This document shows positions 35,038-44,089 of a DNA stretch of 64,000 nucleotides, piece by piece. A program made the position numbers and the translations under genes. Numbering within the stretch: the stretch's first letter is position 1; each line of letters opens with the position of its first letter. Source of the DNA: Mycolicibacterium bacteremicum (GTDB taxonomy: Bacteria; Actinomycetota; Actinomycetes; Mycobacteriales; Mycobacteriaceae); contig NZ_MVHJ01000015.1 of the NCBI RefSeq assembly GCF_002086115.1, positions 1 to 64,000 on the forward strand, written 5' to 3'. The notes below the pieces were generated by a model that did no database searches, was not told where the DNA came from, and saw only the letters and a program-made list of their open reading frames with translations.

Positions 35038-36126
35038 ATGTCAACTAATCTCGCCGAAATGCCCAGTTTCAGCACGATCGCCGGCGTGCACGGCGTTCTG
35101 CCCCCGCATCGCTACACCCAGGACGAGATCACCGAGGCGATCCTCGCGCTGCCCGGGTATGAGGGCGCCGAGGATGCGGTCCGCAAGCTGCACAAGAGCG
35201 CGAAGGTGCAGAGCAGGTATCTGGTCCGTCCACTCGAAGAGTATTCGCGGCTCACCGATTTCGGGGAGACGAACAACCTGTTCATCGAGCACGCCACCGA
35301 CCTCGGCGCGTCGGCACTGCAGGGCGCGCTCGACGAGGCGGGCCTGCGACCGCAGGACGTCGACCTGATCATCACCACCACGGTGACCGGCGCCGCCGTT
35401 CCCTCATTGGACGCGCGAATCGCCGGCCGGCTCGGCCTGCGCCCGGACGTGCGCCGGATCCCGGTTTTCGGCCTGGGCTGCGTCGCCGGGGCCGCCGGCA
35501 TCGCCCGTCTGCACGATTACCTGCGCGGTGCCCCCGACCAGGTGGCCGTGCTGGTCTCTGTCGAGTTGTGCTCGCTGACCCGCAAACATCATCCGTCGAT
35601 GCCCACGGTGGTGGCCGGCGCACTGTTCGGCGACGGTGCCTCGGCCGTGGTCGCCGTCGGTGCCGAGCGTGCCGAACAACTCGCCCCGACCGGTCCGGAC
35701 GTCCTCGACTCGCGCAGCCACCTGTACCCGGACTCGCTGGGCACGATGGGCTGGGACATCGGCTCCAAGGGGTTCGAGATTGTGCTCAGTGCCGAGGTGC
35801 CCACCTTCGTCGGTCGCTACCTCGGCGCCGATGTCACCGAATTCCTTGCCGCACACGACCTCACCGTCGCGGACATAAGCACCTGGGTGAGCCACCCCGG
35901 CGGCCCCAAGGTGATCGAGGCCATCATCGAGACGTTGTCGCTGCCCGCGGACGCGCTGGACCTGACCTGGCAGTCGCTGGCCGAGGTCGGCAACATGTCC
36001 TCGTCCTCGGTGCTGCACGTACTGCGCGACACCATCCGCAAACGACCGGCAGCGGGCAGCCCGGGCGTACTGATGGCGATGGGCCCAGGATTCTGCTCCG
36101 AACTCGTGCTGCTGCGGTGGCGCTGA
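35038..36126 (+). CDS. Type III polyketide synthase
   Basis: A 362-residue chalcone/stilbene-synthase-family enzyme with the full triad C148 (FGLGCVAGAAG), H286 (WVSHPGGPKV) and N319 (EVGNMSSSSV). Bacterial members condense long-chain acyl starters with malonyl-CoA to give pyrones or resorcinols. The following methyltransferase and flavin hydroxylase are the partners expected for alkylresorcinol to quinone conversion. ATG 35038 is used; ATG 35059 in frame is possible, and neither has a strong ribosome site. From memory, related operons in M. smegmatis make polyketide quinones used in respiration. Confidence 0.92.
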   Translation: MSTNLAEMPSFSTIAGVHGVLPPHRYTQDEITEAILALPGYEGAEDAVRKLHKSAKVQSRYLVRPLEEYSRLTDFGETNNLFIEHATDLGASALQGALDEAGLRPQDVDLIITTTVTGAAVPSLDARIAGRLGLRPDVRRIPVFGLGCVAGAAGIARLHDYLRGAPDQVAVLVSVELCSLTRKHHPSMPTVVAGALFGDGASAVVAVGAERAEQLAPTGPDVLDSRSHLYPDSLGTMGWDIGSKGFEIVLSAEVPTFVGRYLGADVTEFLAAHDLTVADISTWVSHPGGPKVIEAIIETLSLPADALDLTWQSLAEVGNMSSSSVLHVLRDTIRKRPAAGSPGVLMAMGPGFCSELVLLRWR

Positions 36127-36127
36127 C

Positions 36128-36622
36128 ATGCGTGCCTTCCTGACGCTGATCCTGCTGGTGGCCGTCGAACGCGTCGCCGAATTGGTGGTCTCCCGGCGCA
36201 ACCTGGAATGGTCCAAAGCGCACGGCGGCAGGGAATTCGGGGCCGGTCACTATCCGGTGATGGTGGCGCTGCACACCGGGTTGCTGGTCGGCGCCGTCGC
36301 CGAGGCACGGATCCGCAAGCGGTGGATCTGGCCGGCATTCTGGGTCGTCGTCGCCGCCCAGTTGCTGCGCTGGTGGTGCATCACCACGCTGGGCAAGCAG
36401 TGGAACACCCGGGTGGTGGTCGTGCCCGGGGTGCCGCGGGTGACCGGCGGTCCGTACGGCGTTGTGCCGCATCCCAACTACGTTGCCGTCGTACTGGAGG
36501 GTGCCGCGCTGCCGCTGGCCGGCGGAGCCTGGGTCACCGCGGCCCTGTTCTCGGTGGCGAATGCGCTGTTGCTGCGCACCCGGATCCGGGTGGAAGACGA
36601 AGCGTTGCAGAGCCTCGCGTGA
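36128..36622 (+). CDS. ICMT-family methyltransferase
   Basis: A 164-residue integral membrane protein with four or five hydrophobic segments and the C-terminal GPYGVVPHPNYVAVVLEG motif of isoprenylcysteine carboxyl methyltransferase-like enzymes. In the Streptomyces srs operon a protein of this type (SrsB) O-methylates alkylresorcinols made by the type III PKS SrsA. It starts one base after the PKS stop and overlaps the monooxygenase as GTGA, so all three should be made together. Confidence 0.85.
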   Translation: MRAFLTLILLVAVERVAELVVSRRNLEWSKAHGGREFGAGHYPVMVALHTGLLVGAVAEARIRKRWIWPAFWVVVAAQLLRWWCITTLGKQWNTRVVVVPGVPRVTGGPYGVVPHPNYVAVVLEGAALPLAGGAWVTAALFSVANALLLRTRIRVEDEALQSLA

Positions 36623-37635
36623 TCGATCTGCTGGTCGCCGGCGGCGGACCGGCGGGCCTGGCCACCGCGCTGCACGCCGCGCGCGCGGGACTGGAGGTCG
36701 TCGTCGTGGAGCAGCGGCGCGGACCCATCGACAAGGCGTGCGGTGAAGGTCTGATGCCGCACTCGCTGGCGCATCTGGAGCGACTCGGCGTCGACCCCGG
36801 CGGGCATTCCTTCGGCGGTATCCGCTATCTCGACGGCCGGCGCACCGCCGAGGCCAGGTTCAGCCACGGGCCGGGCCGAGGCGTGCGGCGAACGGTCCTG
36901 CATGCCGCGCTGACCGACGCCGCCGAAGCTGCCGGGGTGACCGTCGTCCGCGGCGAGGTGGGGGAGGTCGGCCACGGCGCGACATCGGTGTGTGCGGCCG
37001 GATTCCGGGCGCGGTACCTGGCCGCCGCCGACGGTCTGCACTCACCGATCCGGCGCGCGCTGGGCCTGGCGGCGGGGGAGTCCAATCGACGCAGATGGGG
37101 GATCCGCAGGCACATTCAGATCGCGCCGTGGTCGGATTGCGTCGAGGTGTACTGGGGCCGCGACACCGAGGCCTACATCACCCCGGTGTCCGACGACTGC
37201 GTCGGGGTGGCGATCCTGACATCGTCGAAGGGCGGCTTCGAGCAACACCTGCAACAGTTTCCGGCCCTGATGGACCGGCTGCACGGTCGGCCGCACGGGC
37301 CGGACCGCGCCGCCGGACCACTACGGCAACGGGTGCGCCACCGCACCGCCGGCCGGGTGCTACTCGTCGGTGACGCCGCCGGATACGTCGATGCGCTGAC
37401 CGGCGAGGGCATGGGGCTGGCCTTCGGGGCCGCCGAACTGCTGGTGGACTGCGTCCGCACCGACACGACGGCGCAGTACGACCGGCGGTGGCGACAATTG
37501 ACCCGCCGTTACCGCTTCCTGACCGCCGCCCTGTTGCACGCCACCGCGATCCGTCCCGTGCGGGCGGCCATCACTCCGGCGTCGGCGGCGCTGCCCGCGG
37601 TGTTCGGCCGGGTGGTCAACGCACTCGGCGAGTAG
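36619..37635 (+). CDS. FAD-dependent monooxygenase
   Basis: A 338-residue group A flavoprotein hydroxylase-like enzyme with the FAD motif GGGPAG (8-13), the conserved ACGEGLMP region, and the second FAD motif RVLLVGDAAGYVDALTGEGMG near the C-terminus. By analogy with SrsC it would hydroxylate a resorcinol ring, allowing oxidation to a quinone. GTG 36619 overlaps the methyltransferase stop by four bases. Geranylgeranyl-reductase-like function is an alternative because that family shares the same motifs. Its last 20 bases overlap the convergent permease. Confidence 0.82.
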   Translation: MIDLLVAGGGPAGLATALHAARAGLEVVVVEQRRGPIDKACGEGLMPHSLAHLERLGVDPGGHSFGGIRYLDGRRTAEARFSHGPGRGVRRTVLHAALTDAAEAAGVTVVRGEVGEVGHGATSVCAAGFRARYLAAADGLHSPIRRALGLAAGESNRRRWGIRRHIQIAPWSDCVEVYWGRDTEAYITPVSDDCVGVAILTSSKGGFEQHLQQFPALMDRLHGRPHGPDRAAGPLRQRVRHRTAGRVLLVGDAAGYVDALTGEGMGLAFGAAELLVDCVRTDTTAQYDRRWRQLTRRYRFLTAALLHATAIRPVRAAITPASAALPAVFGRVVNALGE

Positions 37636-38860
37636 CGCCCAACAGGTTCATCCCGTGAAACACCAGCAGTGCTGCGATGGACCCCAGCGCGATACCGGTG
37701 AACGTCAACGACCCTGCCTGCCAGGTGAAGTCGGCGATACCGATGATCAGCGGGATGGCGGCCGTCATCTGGTTGACCGGTTTGGCGAAGTCGACGTGAT
37801 TGGTCAGCCAGATCCGGATGCCGAGCACACCGACCAGTCCGTACAGCACGATCGTCGCGCCGCCGAGAACGCCGGGTGGGATGGCCGAGATCGTCGCACC
37901 CACCTTGGGGCACAACGCCAGCAGGATCGCCACCACCGCCGCGACCCAGTACGCAGCGGTCGAGTAGATGCGCGTCGCGGCCATCACCCCGATGTTCTCG
38001 GCATAGGTCGTGGTGGCCGAGCCCCCACCGGCGCCGGCGAGCACGGTGGCCACCCCGTCGGCGGCCAGCGCGCGACCCATCAGCGGATCCAGGTCCCGGC
38101 CGGTCATCTGGCCGACCGATTTCACGTGGCCGATGTTCTCTGCCACCAGCGCGATCACCGCGGGAATGAACATCGGCAGCACCGCGAGGCTGAAGGCCGG
38201 CGTCTGGAAGTCGGGCAACCCGATCCACGCGGCCTGCGCGATCCCGGAGGTATCGACCTCGCCGAGCGCCAAGGCCAACAGGTAACCGAACACCACCGCC
38301 AGGAAGATGGCCAGTCGGCCGATGAGCCCCTTGAAGAATGCCAGAGCACCGACCAACAGCACCAGCGTCACGAGGCCCACCAGCGGGCCCTGCTCGAAGT
38401 TGTTCTTGGCCGCCGGTGCCAGGTTGAAGCCGATGAGCGCCACGATGGCTCCCGTGACCACCGGCGGTAGTGCCACATCCAACCAGTGCGTGCCGACCAG
38501 GTGCACGACGCCGCCGATGACGATGAGCAGCAGCCCGACGGCGATCAATCCGCCGAGCGCGCTGCCGGTGCCCTGCGCGGCGACGGCCGCCGTGACCGGG
38601 GCGATCACCGAGAAACTCGATCCGAGATAACTCGGAAGTCGATTGCCGGTGATGATCAGGAACAGGATGGTCCCGACACCGGAGAACAGCAGCGTGGTCG
38701 CCGGCGGGAACCCGGTGAGCACCGGAACCAAGAAGGTGGCACCGAACATGGCCACCACGTGCTGGGCACCGATACCCAGGGTGCGGGGCCAGCTCAGCCG
38801 CTCATCCGGTGCGACGACATCGGCATCGGGGCCGACATGTTTCCAGCGCAGGATCGTCAT
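37616..38860 (-). CDS. Uracil/xanthine permease (NCS2 family)
   Basis: A 414-residue nucleobase:cation symporter-2 protein with about 14 hydrophobic segments. QHVVAMFGATFLVPVLTGF and the family motif region FVAENIGH-like ALVAENIGHVKSVGQMTGRD mark it as UraA/PyrP-like, and the GSATTTYAENIGV block is also typical. It imports uracil or a related base. ATG 38860 overlaps the upstream APC stop as ATGA; the longer frame upstream is rejected. Transcribed in a minus-strand chain with the APC permease. Confidence 0.9.
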   Translation of the reverse strand: MTILRWKHVGPDADVVAPDERLSWPRTLGIGAQHVVAMFGATFLVPVLTGFPPATTLLFSGVGTILFLIITGNRLPSYLGSSFSVIAPVTAAVAAQGTGSALGGLIAVGLLLIVIGGVVHLVGTHWLDVALPPVVTGAIVALIGFNLAPAAKNNFEQGPLVGLVTLVLLVGALAFFKGLIGRLAIFLAVVFGYLLALALGEVDTSGIAQAAWIGLPDFQTPAFSLAVLPMFIPAVIALVAENIGHVKSVGQMTGRDLDPLMGRALAADGVATVLAGAGGGSATTTYAENIGVMAATRIYSTAAYWVAAVVAILLALCPKVGATISAIPPGVLGGATIVLYGLVGVLGIRIWLTNHVDFAKPVNQMTAAIPLIIGIADFTWQAGSLTFTGIALGSIAALLVFHGMNLLGATRRVR

Positions 38861-40068
38861 CAGGACACGGTAAACCGTCGCGCGGCGTACAGCGCGGCGC
38901 CGACGGCTATGACCCCGGATCCGACGAGTACCGATGTCAGCGGCAGCGTGAACGCGAGGACCAGACAGCCCAGCAGCCCGAGCGCCGGGATGATCCGCCG
39001 GGCTGGTTGCAGAGTCCACGCGCAGGCATTGGCGATTGCGTAGTACACCAGTACCGCGAACGACGAAAAGCCGATCGCCCCACGGACATCGACGAACGCG
39101 GCCAGCACCGCGACGGTCAGCCCGACCGCCACTTCGGCACGGTGCGGCCCGCCGAAGCGGGGGTGGACCGCGGCCAGCGCCGGCGGCAGATGGCGGTCCC
39201 GGGCCATTGCCAGCGTTGTCCGCGACACCCCCAGCACCAGTGACAACAGCGCACCCAGCGCCGCGACCGCGGCCGCCGCCCGCACCACCGGTGCGAGATC
39301 GCGGTGTCCGGCCGCGGTCACGGCATCGGCCAGCGGCGCGGTGGCGGTGGCCAGCCCGCCCCCGCCGAGAACCGCGAGCACCGCCACGGCGACCACGGCG
39401 TACACCGCCAGCGCGATACCGAGCGCGATCGGGATGGCACGCGGGATGGTGCGGGCCGGATCGCGAACCTCCTCGCCCAAGGTGGCGATGCGGGCGTACC
39501 CGGCGAACGCGAAGAACAACAGCCCGGCTGCCTGCAGTACACCCCAGAAGCCGGCATCCGCGCCGATGTCGAGTCTGGTGGCCTCAGCCGCCCCGGCCAA
39601 CAGCACGACCACCGCGGCGAGCACCGCCAGCACGACCGCGACGATCACCCGGGTGAGCAACGCCGACTTCTGCACGCCCGCGTAGTTCACCGCCGTCAGT
39701 GCGACCACCGCGCCGACCGCCACGGCGTGCGCGTGCTGCGGCCAGGCGTACACCCCGACGGTCAGCGCCATGGCGGCGCAGGAGGCGGTCTTACCGACGA
39801 TGAAACACCACCCCGCGGTGTGACCCCAGAAGGGGCCCAACCGTTCCCGGCCGTAGACGTAGCTGCCACCGGATTGCGGGTAGATCGCGGCCAGCCGCGC
39901 CGTGGAGGTCGCGTTGCAGTAGGCGACGGCCGCGGCGACGGCCAGGCCGATCAGCAGCCCGGAGCCGGCGGCTGCCGCGGCCGGACCGAGGGCGACGAAG
40001 ATGCCGGCCCCGACCATCGAGCCCAGCCCGATGACGACGGCGTCCAGCGTGCCCAGCCGCCTCTGCAT
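38860..40068 (-). CDS. APC-superfamily amino acid permease
   Basis: A 402-residue membrane protein with about twelve hydrophobic segments. GTLDAVVIGLGSMVGAGIFVALGPAA is the family TM1 motif, and FFAFAGYARIATLGEEVRDPARTIPRA the family's conserved mid-region. It should import or exchange an amino acid; the substrate is not readable. ATG 40068 is preferred, with GTG 40074 a close alternative. It is translationally coupled to the nucleobase permease. Confidence 0.88.
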   Translation of the reverse strand: MQRRLGTLDAVVIGLGSMVGAGIFVALGPAAAAAGSGLLIGLAVAAAVAYCNATSTARLAAIYPQSGGSYVYGRERLGPFWGHTAGWCFIVGKTASCAAMALTVGVYAWPQHAHAVAVGAVVALTAVNYAGVQKSALLTRVIVAVVLAVLAAVVVLLAGAAEATRLDIGADAGFWGVLQAAGLLFFAFAGYARIATLGEEVRDPARTIPRAIPIALGIALAVYAVVAVAVLAVLGGGGLATATAPLADAVTAAGHRDLAPVVRAAAAVAALGALLSLVLGVSRTTLAMARDRHLPPALAAVHPRFGGPHRAEVAVGLTVAVLAAFVDVRGAIGFSSFAVLVYYAIANACAWTLQPARRIIPALGLLGCLVLAFTLPLTSVLVGSGVIAVGAALYAARRFTVS

Positions 40069-40093
40069 GTGCACGGGCAAAAGTGTAGAGCGG

Positions 40094-40363
40094 CTACCTG
40101 TTCCGTGCAGCGTTGGCGCCCAGGTACGCCACGTACCCGAGAGCGCCGATGACCGCCAGCTTGCGGGTTTTGGGAACCAGCAGGCCGACGCCGATGGCGG
40201 TTTCGATGCTGCCGTTGATCTTGATGTGCCGGGCGGTGTCCCGCGGGAAGGCGGGTTTGGTGATCGGCTCGAACAGCTGCGGTGCGACGAAGTGGGCCAG
40301 TCCGGCACCCACCAGGGACACCCCTGCGACGGTGGCGCCCGGCGAACTCTTCTTGTCGGTCAA
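40094..40363 (-). CDS. DoxX-like small membrane protein
   Basis: An 89-residue protein with about three hydrophobic segments and the pattern of DoxX-like membrane proteins (GLAHFVAPQLFEPITKPAFP, then INGSIETAIGVGLL). The start is TTG 40363, supported by GAGAGGA six bases upstream. Function is unknown. It lies 18 bases downstream of the monooxygenase gene and shares its strand. Confidence 0.75.
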   Translation of the reverse strand: MTDKKSSPGATVAGVSLVGAGLAHFVAPQLFEPITKPAFPRDTARHIKINGSIETAIGVGLLVPKTRKLAVIGALGYVAYLGANAARNR

Positions 40364-40381
40364 CGGATTTCCTCTCGGCTG

Positions 40382-41869
40382 CTAACTGATCGAGTAGTCG
40401 CTCAGGGGGAACTCGGAAGCCTCCCTGATCGCGGTGTCGGTGGTGGTGGGCCGCAGCAGGGTGGGCTCACCGGCCGGGTTGTAGTAATAAGACCGCGCGC
40501 TGGCGCAATTGCCCAGGGTGAACAGCGAATTGCCGAGCAGCTCGGTCATCCTGTCCAGGTAGCGGCTGTTGGCCTCCTCGGTGACCTCGAAGGTGCTCGC
40601 GCCGCGGCGCTGCACCTCCGAGAACAGCCGGTCCATCAGCCGCATCTGGTACTCCATGGTGTTGAAGAAGTTCAGGCCCAGGAAGGCGTACGGGCTGGCC
40701 AGGCTCAGATAGTTCGGGAAGTAGGGCATGGACACGCCCTGGTAGGCCTGGAAACGCGTTTCGCGCCACCACTTCCCCAGGTTGCGGCCATCCCGTCCGA
40801 TGACCTCGATGGCCGGGAAGTTGGCCTCCCACAGGTCGAACCCGGTGGCCAGCACCAGCGTGTCGACCCGGTTCTTGGTGCCGTCCTTGGCGACGATGCC
40901 GTCGCTTTGGATGTGGTCGATGCCGACATCCTGCAGATGGACGTTGTCCCTGGTGAACGCGCGGTAGTAGCCGTTGCTGAATGTCGGCCGTTTGCAACCG
41001 AAGTCGTAATCGGGGGTGAGCCGGCGGCGCAGATCCTTGTCCCGGATGGTGATGAAGCGGTGCAGCTTGGACAGGTCGGCGGCGGAGATGTTGCCGCGCC
41101 CCCGGAAGGTCTTGTAGTAGACGACCCCGATGGTCACCATCCACTCGTAGATGGAATCGGTGAGCCAGCGCAGCGCGCGCTGGGTGGCCGGGACGCGCGC
41201 GAAGAGCCGCTTGGTTCGCGGACCGAACCGCAGGTCGATCTTGGGCACCACCCAGATGGGGGTGCGCTGGTACACCGTGAGATCCGCGGCCGCCTTCGCC
41301 AGCTCCGGGATGAGCTGCACGGCGGTGGCGCCGGTGCCGATGATCGCGATCCGCCGGCCGGCGGGGTCGAAGTCGTCATCCCATTCGGCGGTGTGTACGA
41401 CCTTGCCGGCAAAGCTGTCGATGCCGGGGATGTCGGGAAGCTTGGGCTGCGACAGGAAGCCGGTCGCGGTGATCAGATAGCGGGCGGTCAGCGTCTCACT
41501 CGTCGTTCCCTGGGAGGTGACGCTCACCTGCCACGCCTTGGCATCGTCATCCCAGCGGGCGCCCCCCACCACGGTGTTGAACCGGATGTGGCGGCGGACG
41601 TCGTATTTGTCGGCGACGTCGTCGGCGTAGCGCTTGATCTCCGGGCCGGTCGAGAACAGACGTGACCAGTTCGGGTTCGGCTCGAAGTAATAGGAGTACG
41701 TGGTGGTCGGGACGTCGACGGCCAGCCCGGGGTAGTGGTTCACATACCAGGTGCCACCCAGATCGTCCTCCCGGTCCAGCAGGACGATGTTGTCGATTCC
41801 CAACCGCTTGAGCTGGATCGCGGCGCCGATACCGGCGAATCCCGCGCCCACGATGACGGCGTCGAACAT
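40382..41869 (-). CDS. Flavin-containing / Baeyer-Villiger-type monooxygenase
   Basis: A 495-residue FAD/NADPH enzyme. The first Rossmann motif is GAGFAG (8-13) and the second GTGATA (178-183). The Baeyer-Villiger fingerprint is present as F153-x-G155-x3-H159-T-x2-W163-D164. Such enzymes insert oxygen next to ketones or oxidise heteroatoms; the substrate is not predictable. ATG 41869. It sits in a minus-strand chain after the thiC operon but has no evident link to thiamine. Confidence 0.9.
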   Translation of the reverse strand: MFDAVIVGAGFAGIGAAIQLKRLGIDNIVLLDREDDLGGTWYVNHYPGLAVDVPTTTYSYYFEPNPNWSRLFSTGPEIKRYADDVADKYDVRRHIRFNTVVGGARWDDDAKAWQVSVTSQGTTSETLTARYLITATGFLSQPKLPDIPGIDSFAGKVVHTAEWDDDFDPAGRRIAIIGTGATAVQLIPELAKAAADLTVYQRTPIWVVPKIDLRFGPRTKRLFARVPATQRALRWLTDSIYEWMVTIGVVYYKTFRGRGNISAADLSKLHRFITIRDKDLRRRLTPDYDFGCKRPTFSNGYYRAFTRDNVHLQDVGIDHIQSDGIVAKDGTKNRVDTLVLATGFDLWEANFPAIEVIGRDGRNLGKWWRETRFQAYQGVSMPYFPNYLSLASPYAFLGLNFFNTMEYQMRLMDRLFSEVQRRGASTFEVTEEANSRYLDRMTELLGNSLFTLGNCASARSYYYNPAGEPTLLRPTTTDTAIREASEFPLSDYSIS

Positions 41870-41886
41870 GGTTGAACGGTACCCCG

Positions 41887-42636
41887 CTACTCCTGCAGCG
41901 ATCCGGTGCGTGGGACGTCGGTGGTGGCGATGCAGGTCACGGCGCGGTCGCCGCGCTTCCAGGAGTCCTCGGTCGGGTAGAGCACGAACATCCCGACCTC
42001 GGGGTCGGCCATCGCGGTCGGGGAGAACTCCTCCAGGGCCGGCTGGCAGCGGTCCTGGTAGTCGATGATGGCGGCCTGACCGGGGAAGTCCCCGCCCGGG
42101 ACGTCGACGACGAAGTACACCTCACCCTTGTGCGGTTCGGCGCAGTTCACCGTCTTGACCGAGGCGACCAGACTGGCGTCCGACGGGATCTCCGAGAGGC
42201 AGTCGCCCAGGCCGATATCGGCGGCGTTGACCGAGTTGGGGTCGAAGATGTCGGCGAAATCACTGTCGGCGATCTTGTCCTTGTTCGCGGCGAACAGCGC
42301 GAACACCGCGATCAGGCCGATCACCCACAGCGCCGAGAGCACCAGACCCGCGATGGCCATCCCGCGCCCGCCCTGGCCCTGCTTGGCCTTGTTCAGGCCG
42401 ACGATGCCCGCGATCACGCTGATCAGCACGCCGCCGATGACACCGAAGATCAGCGAGACGACGGCCCACCAGTTGGTGCCCTGCGGCTGCGGCGGTGGAT
42501 AGGGCTGGCCGTACTGGTCGGTGTAGGGCAGCGGTGGGGGCGGCGGCGGGAGGTGTCCGGCCGGCGGCACGGGGTAGTGCCCCGTCGGAGGAGGGGGCGG
42601 CTGGTAGCCCTGCGGGTACTCCGGCGGCTGTGTCAT
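41887..42636 (-). CDS. DUF4190 / septum-formation-domain membrane protein
   Basis: A 249-residue protein with a Pro-rich cytosolic N-terminus (1-53), two membrane helices in a DUF4190-like region (about 55-120), and an extracytoplasmic C-terminal domain with paired cysteines (GLGDCLSE, VNCAEPHKGEV, DRCQPAL, VTCIA) resembling the septum-formation family. ATG 42636 overlaps the hydrolase stop as ATGA. From memory it corresponds to the Rv0420c position. A cell-envelope role is likely. Confidence 0.8.
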   Translation of the reverse strand: MTQPPEYPQGYQPPPPPTGHYPVPPAGHLPPPPPPLPYTDQYGQPYPPPQPQGTNWWAVVSLIFGVIGGVLISVIAGIVGLNKAKQGQGGRGMAIAGLVLSALWVIGLIAVFALFAANKDKIADSDFADIFDPNSVNAADIGLGDCLSEIPSDASLVASVKTVNCAEPHKGEVYFVVDVPGGDFPGQAAIIDYQDRCQPALEEFSPTAMADPEVGMFVLYPTEDSWKRGDRAVTCIATTDVPRTGSLQE

Positions 42637-43256
42637 GCAAGAAAGATAACCGCGGCGGACACCGCTAGCACCGGCACGTCCAAAGTCTTCGACACAAGAT
42701 CATGACGGGCCCCGGTGATCTCCACGATCTCGGTCCGGCCGGCGACCAGCTCGGCCGCTGCGCGGATCTCGTCGATGGTGCCGAAGGGGTCGGCGGTGCC
42801 GTGCGTGAAGACGGTCGGCACCCCGATGTCGGGCAGATGCTCGGTGCGGGCGCGCTCGGGTTTTCCGGGTGGGTGCAGCGGATAGGAGGACAGCGCCAGC
42901 ACGTCGGGGCCGTCGGATGTGGCGGCGACCATCGACGTCATCCTGCCACCGTAGGAATGGCCGCCGGCGATGACGGGTCCGGCGGTCTGTGTGCGCGCCA
43001 AGGCGATGGCCTCGGCGATCCCCTCCTGATCGGTCTTGGCGGAGTTCGACGGCGGGCCCTTGGGCCGGCGGCGTCGGTAGGGCAGGTTGTAGCGGATGGC
43101 CAGGTAACCGTGGCGGGCCCATTCCTCGCACAGGGCGATCAGCAGCGCGGAATCCCGGTTACCGCCCGCACCGTGGGTCAGCAGCGCGATGCCGCTGGGT
43201 GCGCCGTCCGGTTCGTGGGCTGTGCCATCCATACCGGCGATGTCCTGCAGCGTCAT
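42633..43256 (-). CDS. Alpha/beta-hydrolase-fold protein (Rv0421c-like)
   Basis: A 207-residue hydrolase of the KANL3/Tex30-like group. It has the oxyanion-region THGAGGNRDS, the nucleophile elbow GGHSYGGRM, FTHGTADPFGTIDEI with the acid, and the C-terminal histidine in GARHDL. ATG 43256 overlaps the thiD stop as ATGA; the longer frame lies inside thiD. The place between thiD and the DUF4190 gene matches Rv0421c. The substrate is unknown. Confidence 0.85.
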   Translation of the reverse strand: MTLQDIAGMDGTAHEPDGAPSGIALLTHGAGGNRDSALLIALCEEWARHGYLAIRYNLPYRRRRPKGPPSNSAKTDQEGIAEAIALARTQTAGPVIAGGHSYGGRMTSMVAATSDGPDVLALSSYPLHPPGKPERARTEHLPDIGVPTVFTHGTADPFGTIDEIRAAAELVAGRTEIVEITGARHDLVSKTLDVPVLAVSAAVIFLA

Positions 43257-44089
43257 GCCTGCAGCCGGAACAGCGGGTTCACCGGGCCGTGCCCGTGGCC
43301 CAGTGGATAGGCGGCGCGGATGCACTCGGTGATCCAGGCTTTGCCGAAGGCGACCGCGTCGGGAACCGAGAAGCCATGTGCCAGAGCGGATGCGGTGGCG
43401 GCGGCCAGGGTGTCACCGGCACCGTGGTCATGGCCGGTATCGACGCGGGGCTCGCTGAACTCGTGGAACTCGGTCCCGTCGAAGAGCAGGTCGGGGCTGA
43501 GCTCGGAGGACCGCAGGTGCCCACCCTTGACCAGGGCCCACTGCGGTCCCAGCGCGTGCAGTGCCCGCGCGGCGTCCTTCTGGGTGGCGGTGTCCACCAC
43601 GTCGATGCCGGTGATCAGGCGCACTTCGTCGAGGTTCGGGGTGACCAGGGTGGCCAGCGGGAACAGTTCGTTGCGCACCGAGTCCAGCGCCGACGGGTGC
43701 AGCAGCGGATCACCGTGCATGGAGGCGCACACGGGGTCGACCACCAACGGGACGGTGCCCGCCAGTCCCTCCGCCCGCCAGGTCTCGGCGACCACGCCGA
43801 TGATCTCCGCCGACGCCAGCATCCCGGTCTTGGCCGCCTGGATGCCGATATCGGAGGCCACGGCGCTGATCTGGCCGGCGATGATGTCGAGTGGAATCTC
43901 GTGAAAGCCCTTGACGCCCACCGAGTTCTGTACGGTGACCGCGGCCAGCGCCACGGTGCCGTGGATGCCCAGCATGGCGAAGGTGCGCATGTCGGCCTGG
44001 ATGCCTGCGCCGCCGCCGGAATCGGACCCGGCGATCGTCATCACCCGCAGGGGTGTCTGCCCGGGCTGGGGTAGCGGTAGGAAGTTCAT
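43253..44089 (-). CDS. thiD: HMP / HMP-phosphate kinase
   Basis: A 278-residue ribokinase-fold kinase. MTIAGSDSGGGAGIQAD near the N-terminus, AAKTGMLAS, VVDPVCASMHGDPLL, LVTPNLDE and GAGDTLAAA are the ThiD motifs. It phosphorylates HMP and HMP-P to HMP-PP for ThiE. ATG 44089 overlaps the thiC stop as ATGA. It is downstream of the thiC TPP riboswitch and so under its control. Confidence 0.96.
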   Translation of the reverse strand: MNFLPLPQPGQTPLRVMTIAGSDSGGGAGIQADMRTFAMLGIHGTVALAAVTVQNSVGVKGFHEIPLDIIAGQISAVASDIGIQAAKTGMLASAEIIGVVAETWRAEGLAGTVPLVVDPVCASMHGDPLLHPSALDSVRNELFPLATLVTPNLDEVRLITGIDVVDTATQKDAARALHALGPQWALVKGGHLRSSELSPDLLFDGTEFHEFSEPRVDTGHDHGAGDTLAAATASALAHGFSVPDAVAFGKAWITECIRAAYPLGHGHGPVNPLFRLQA

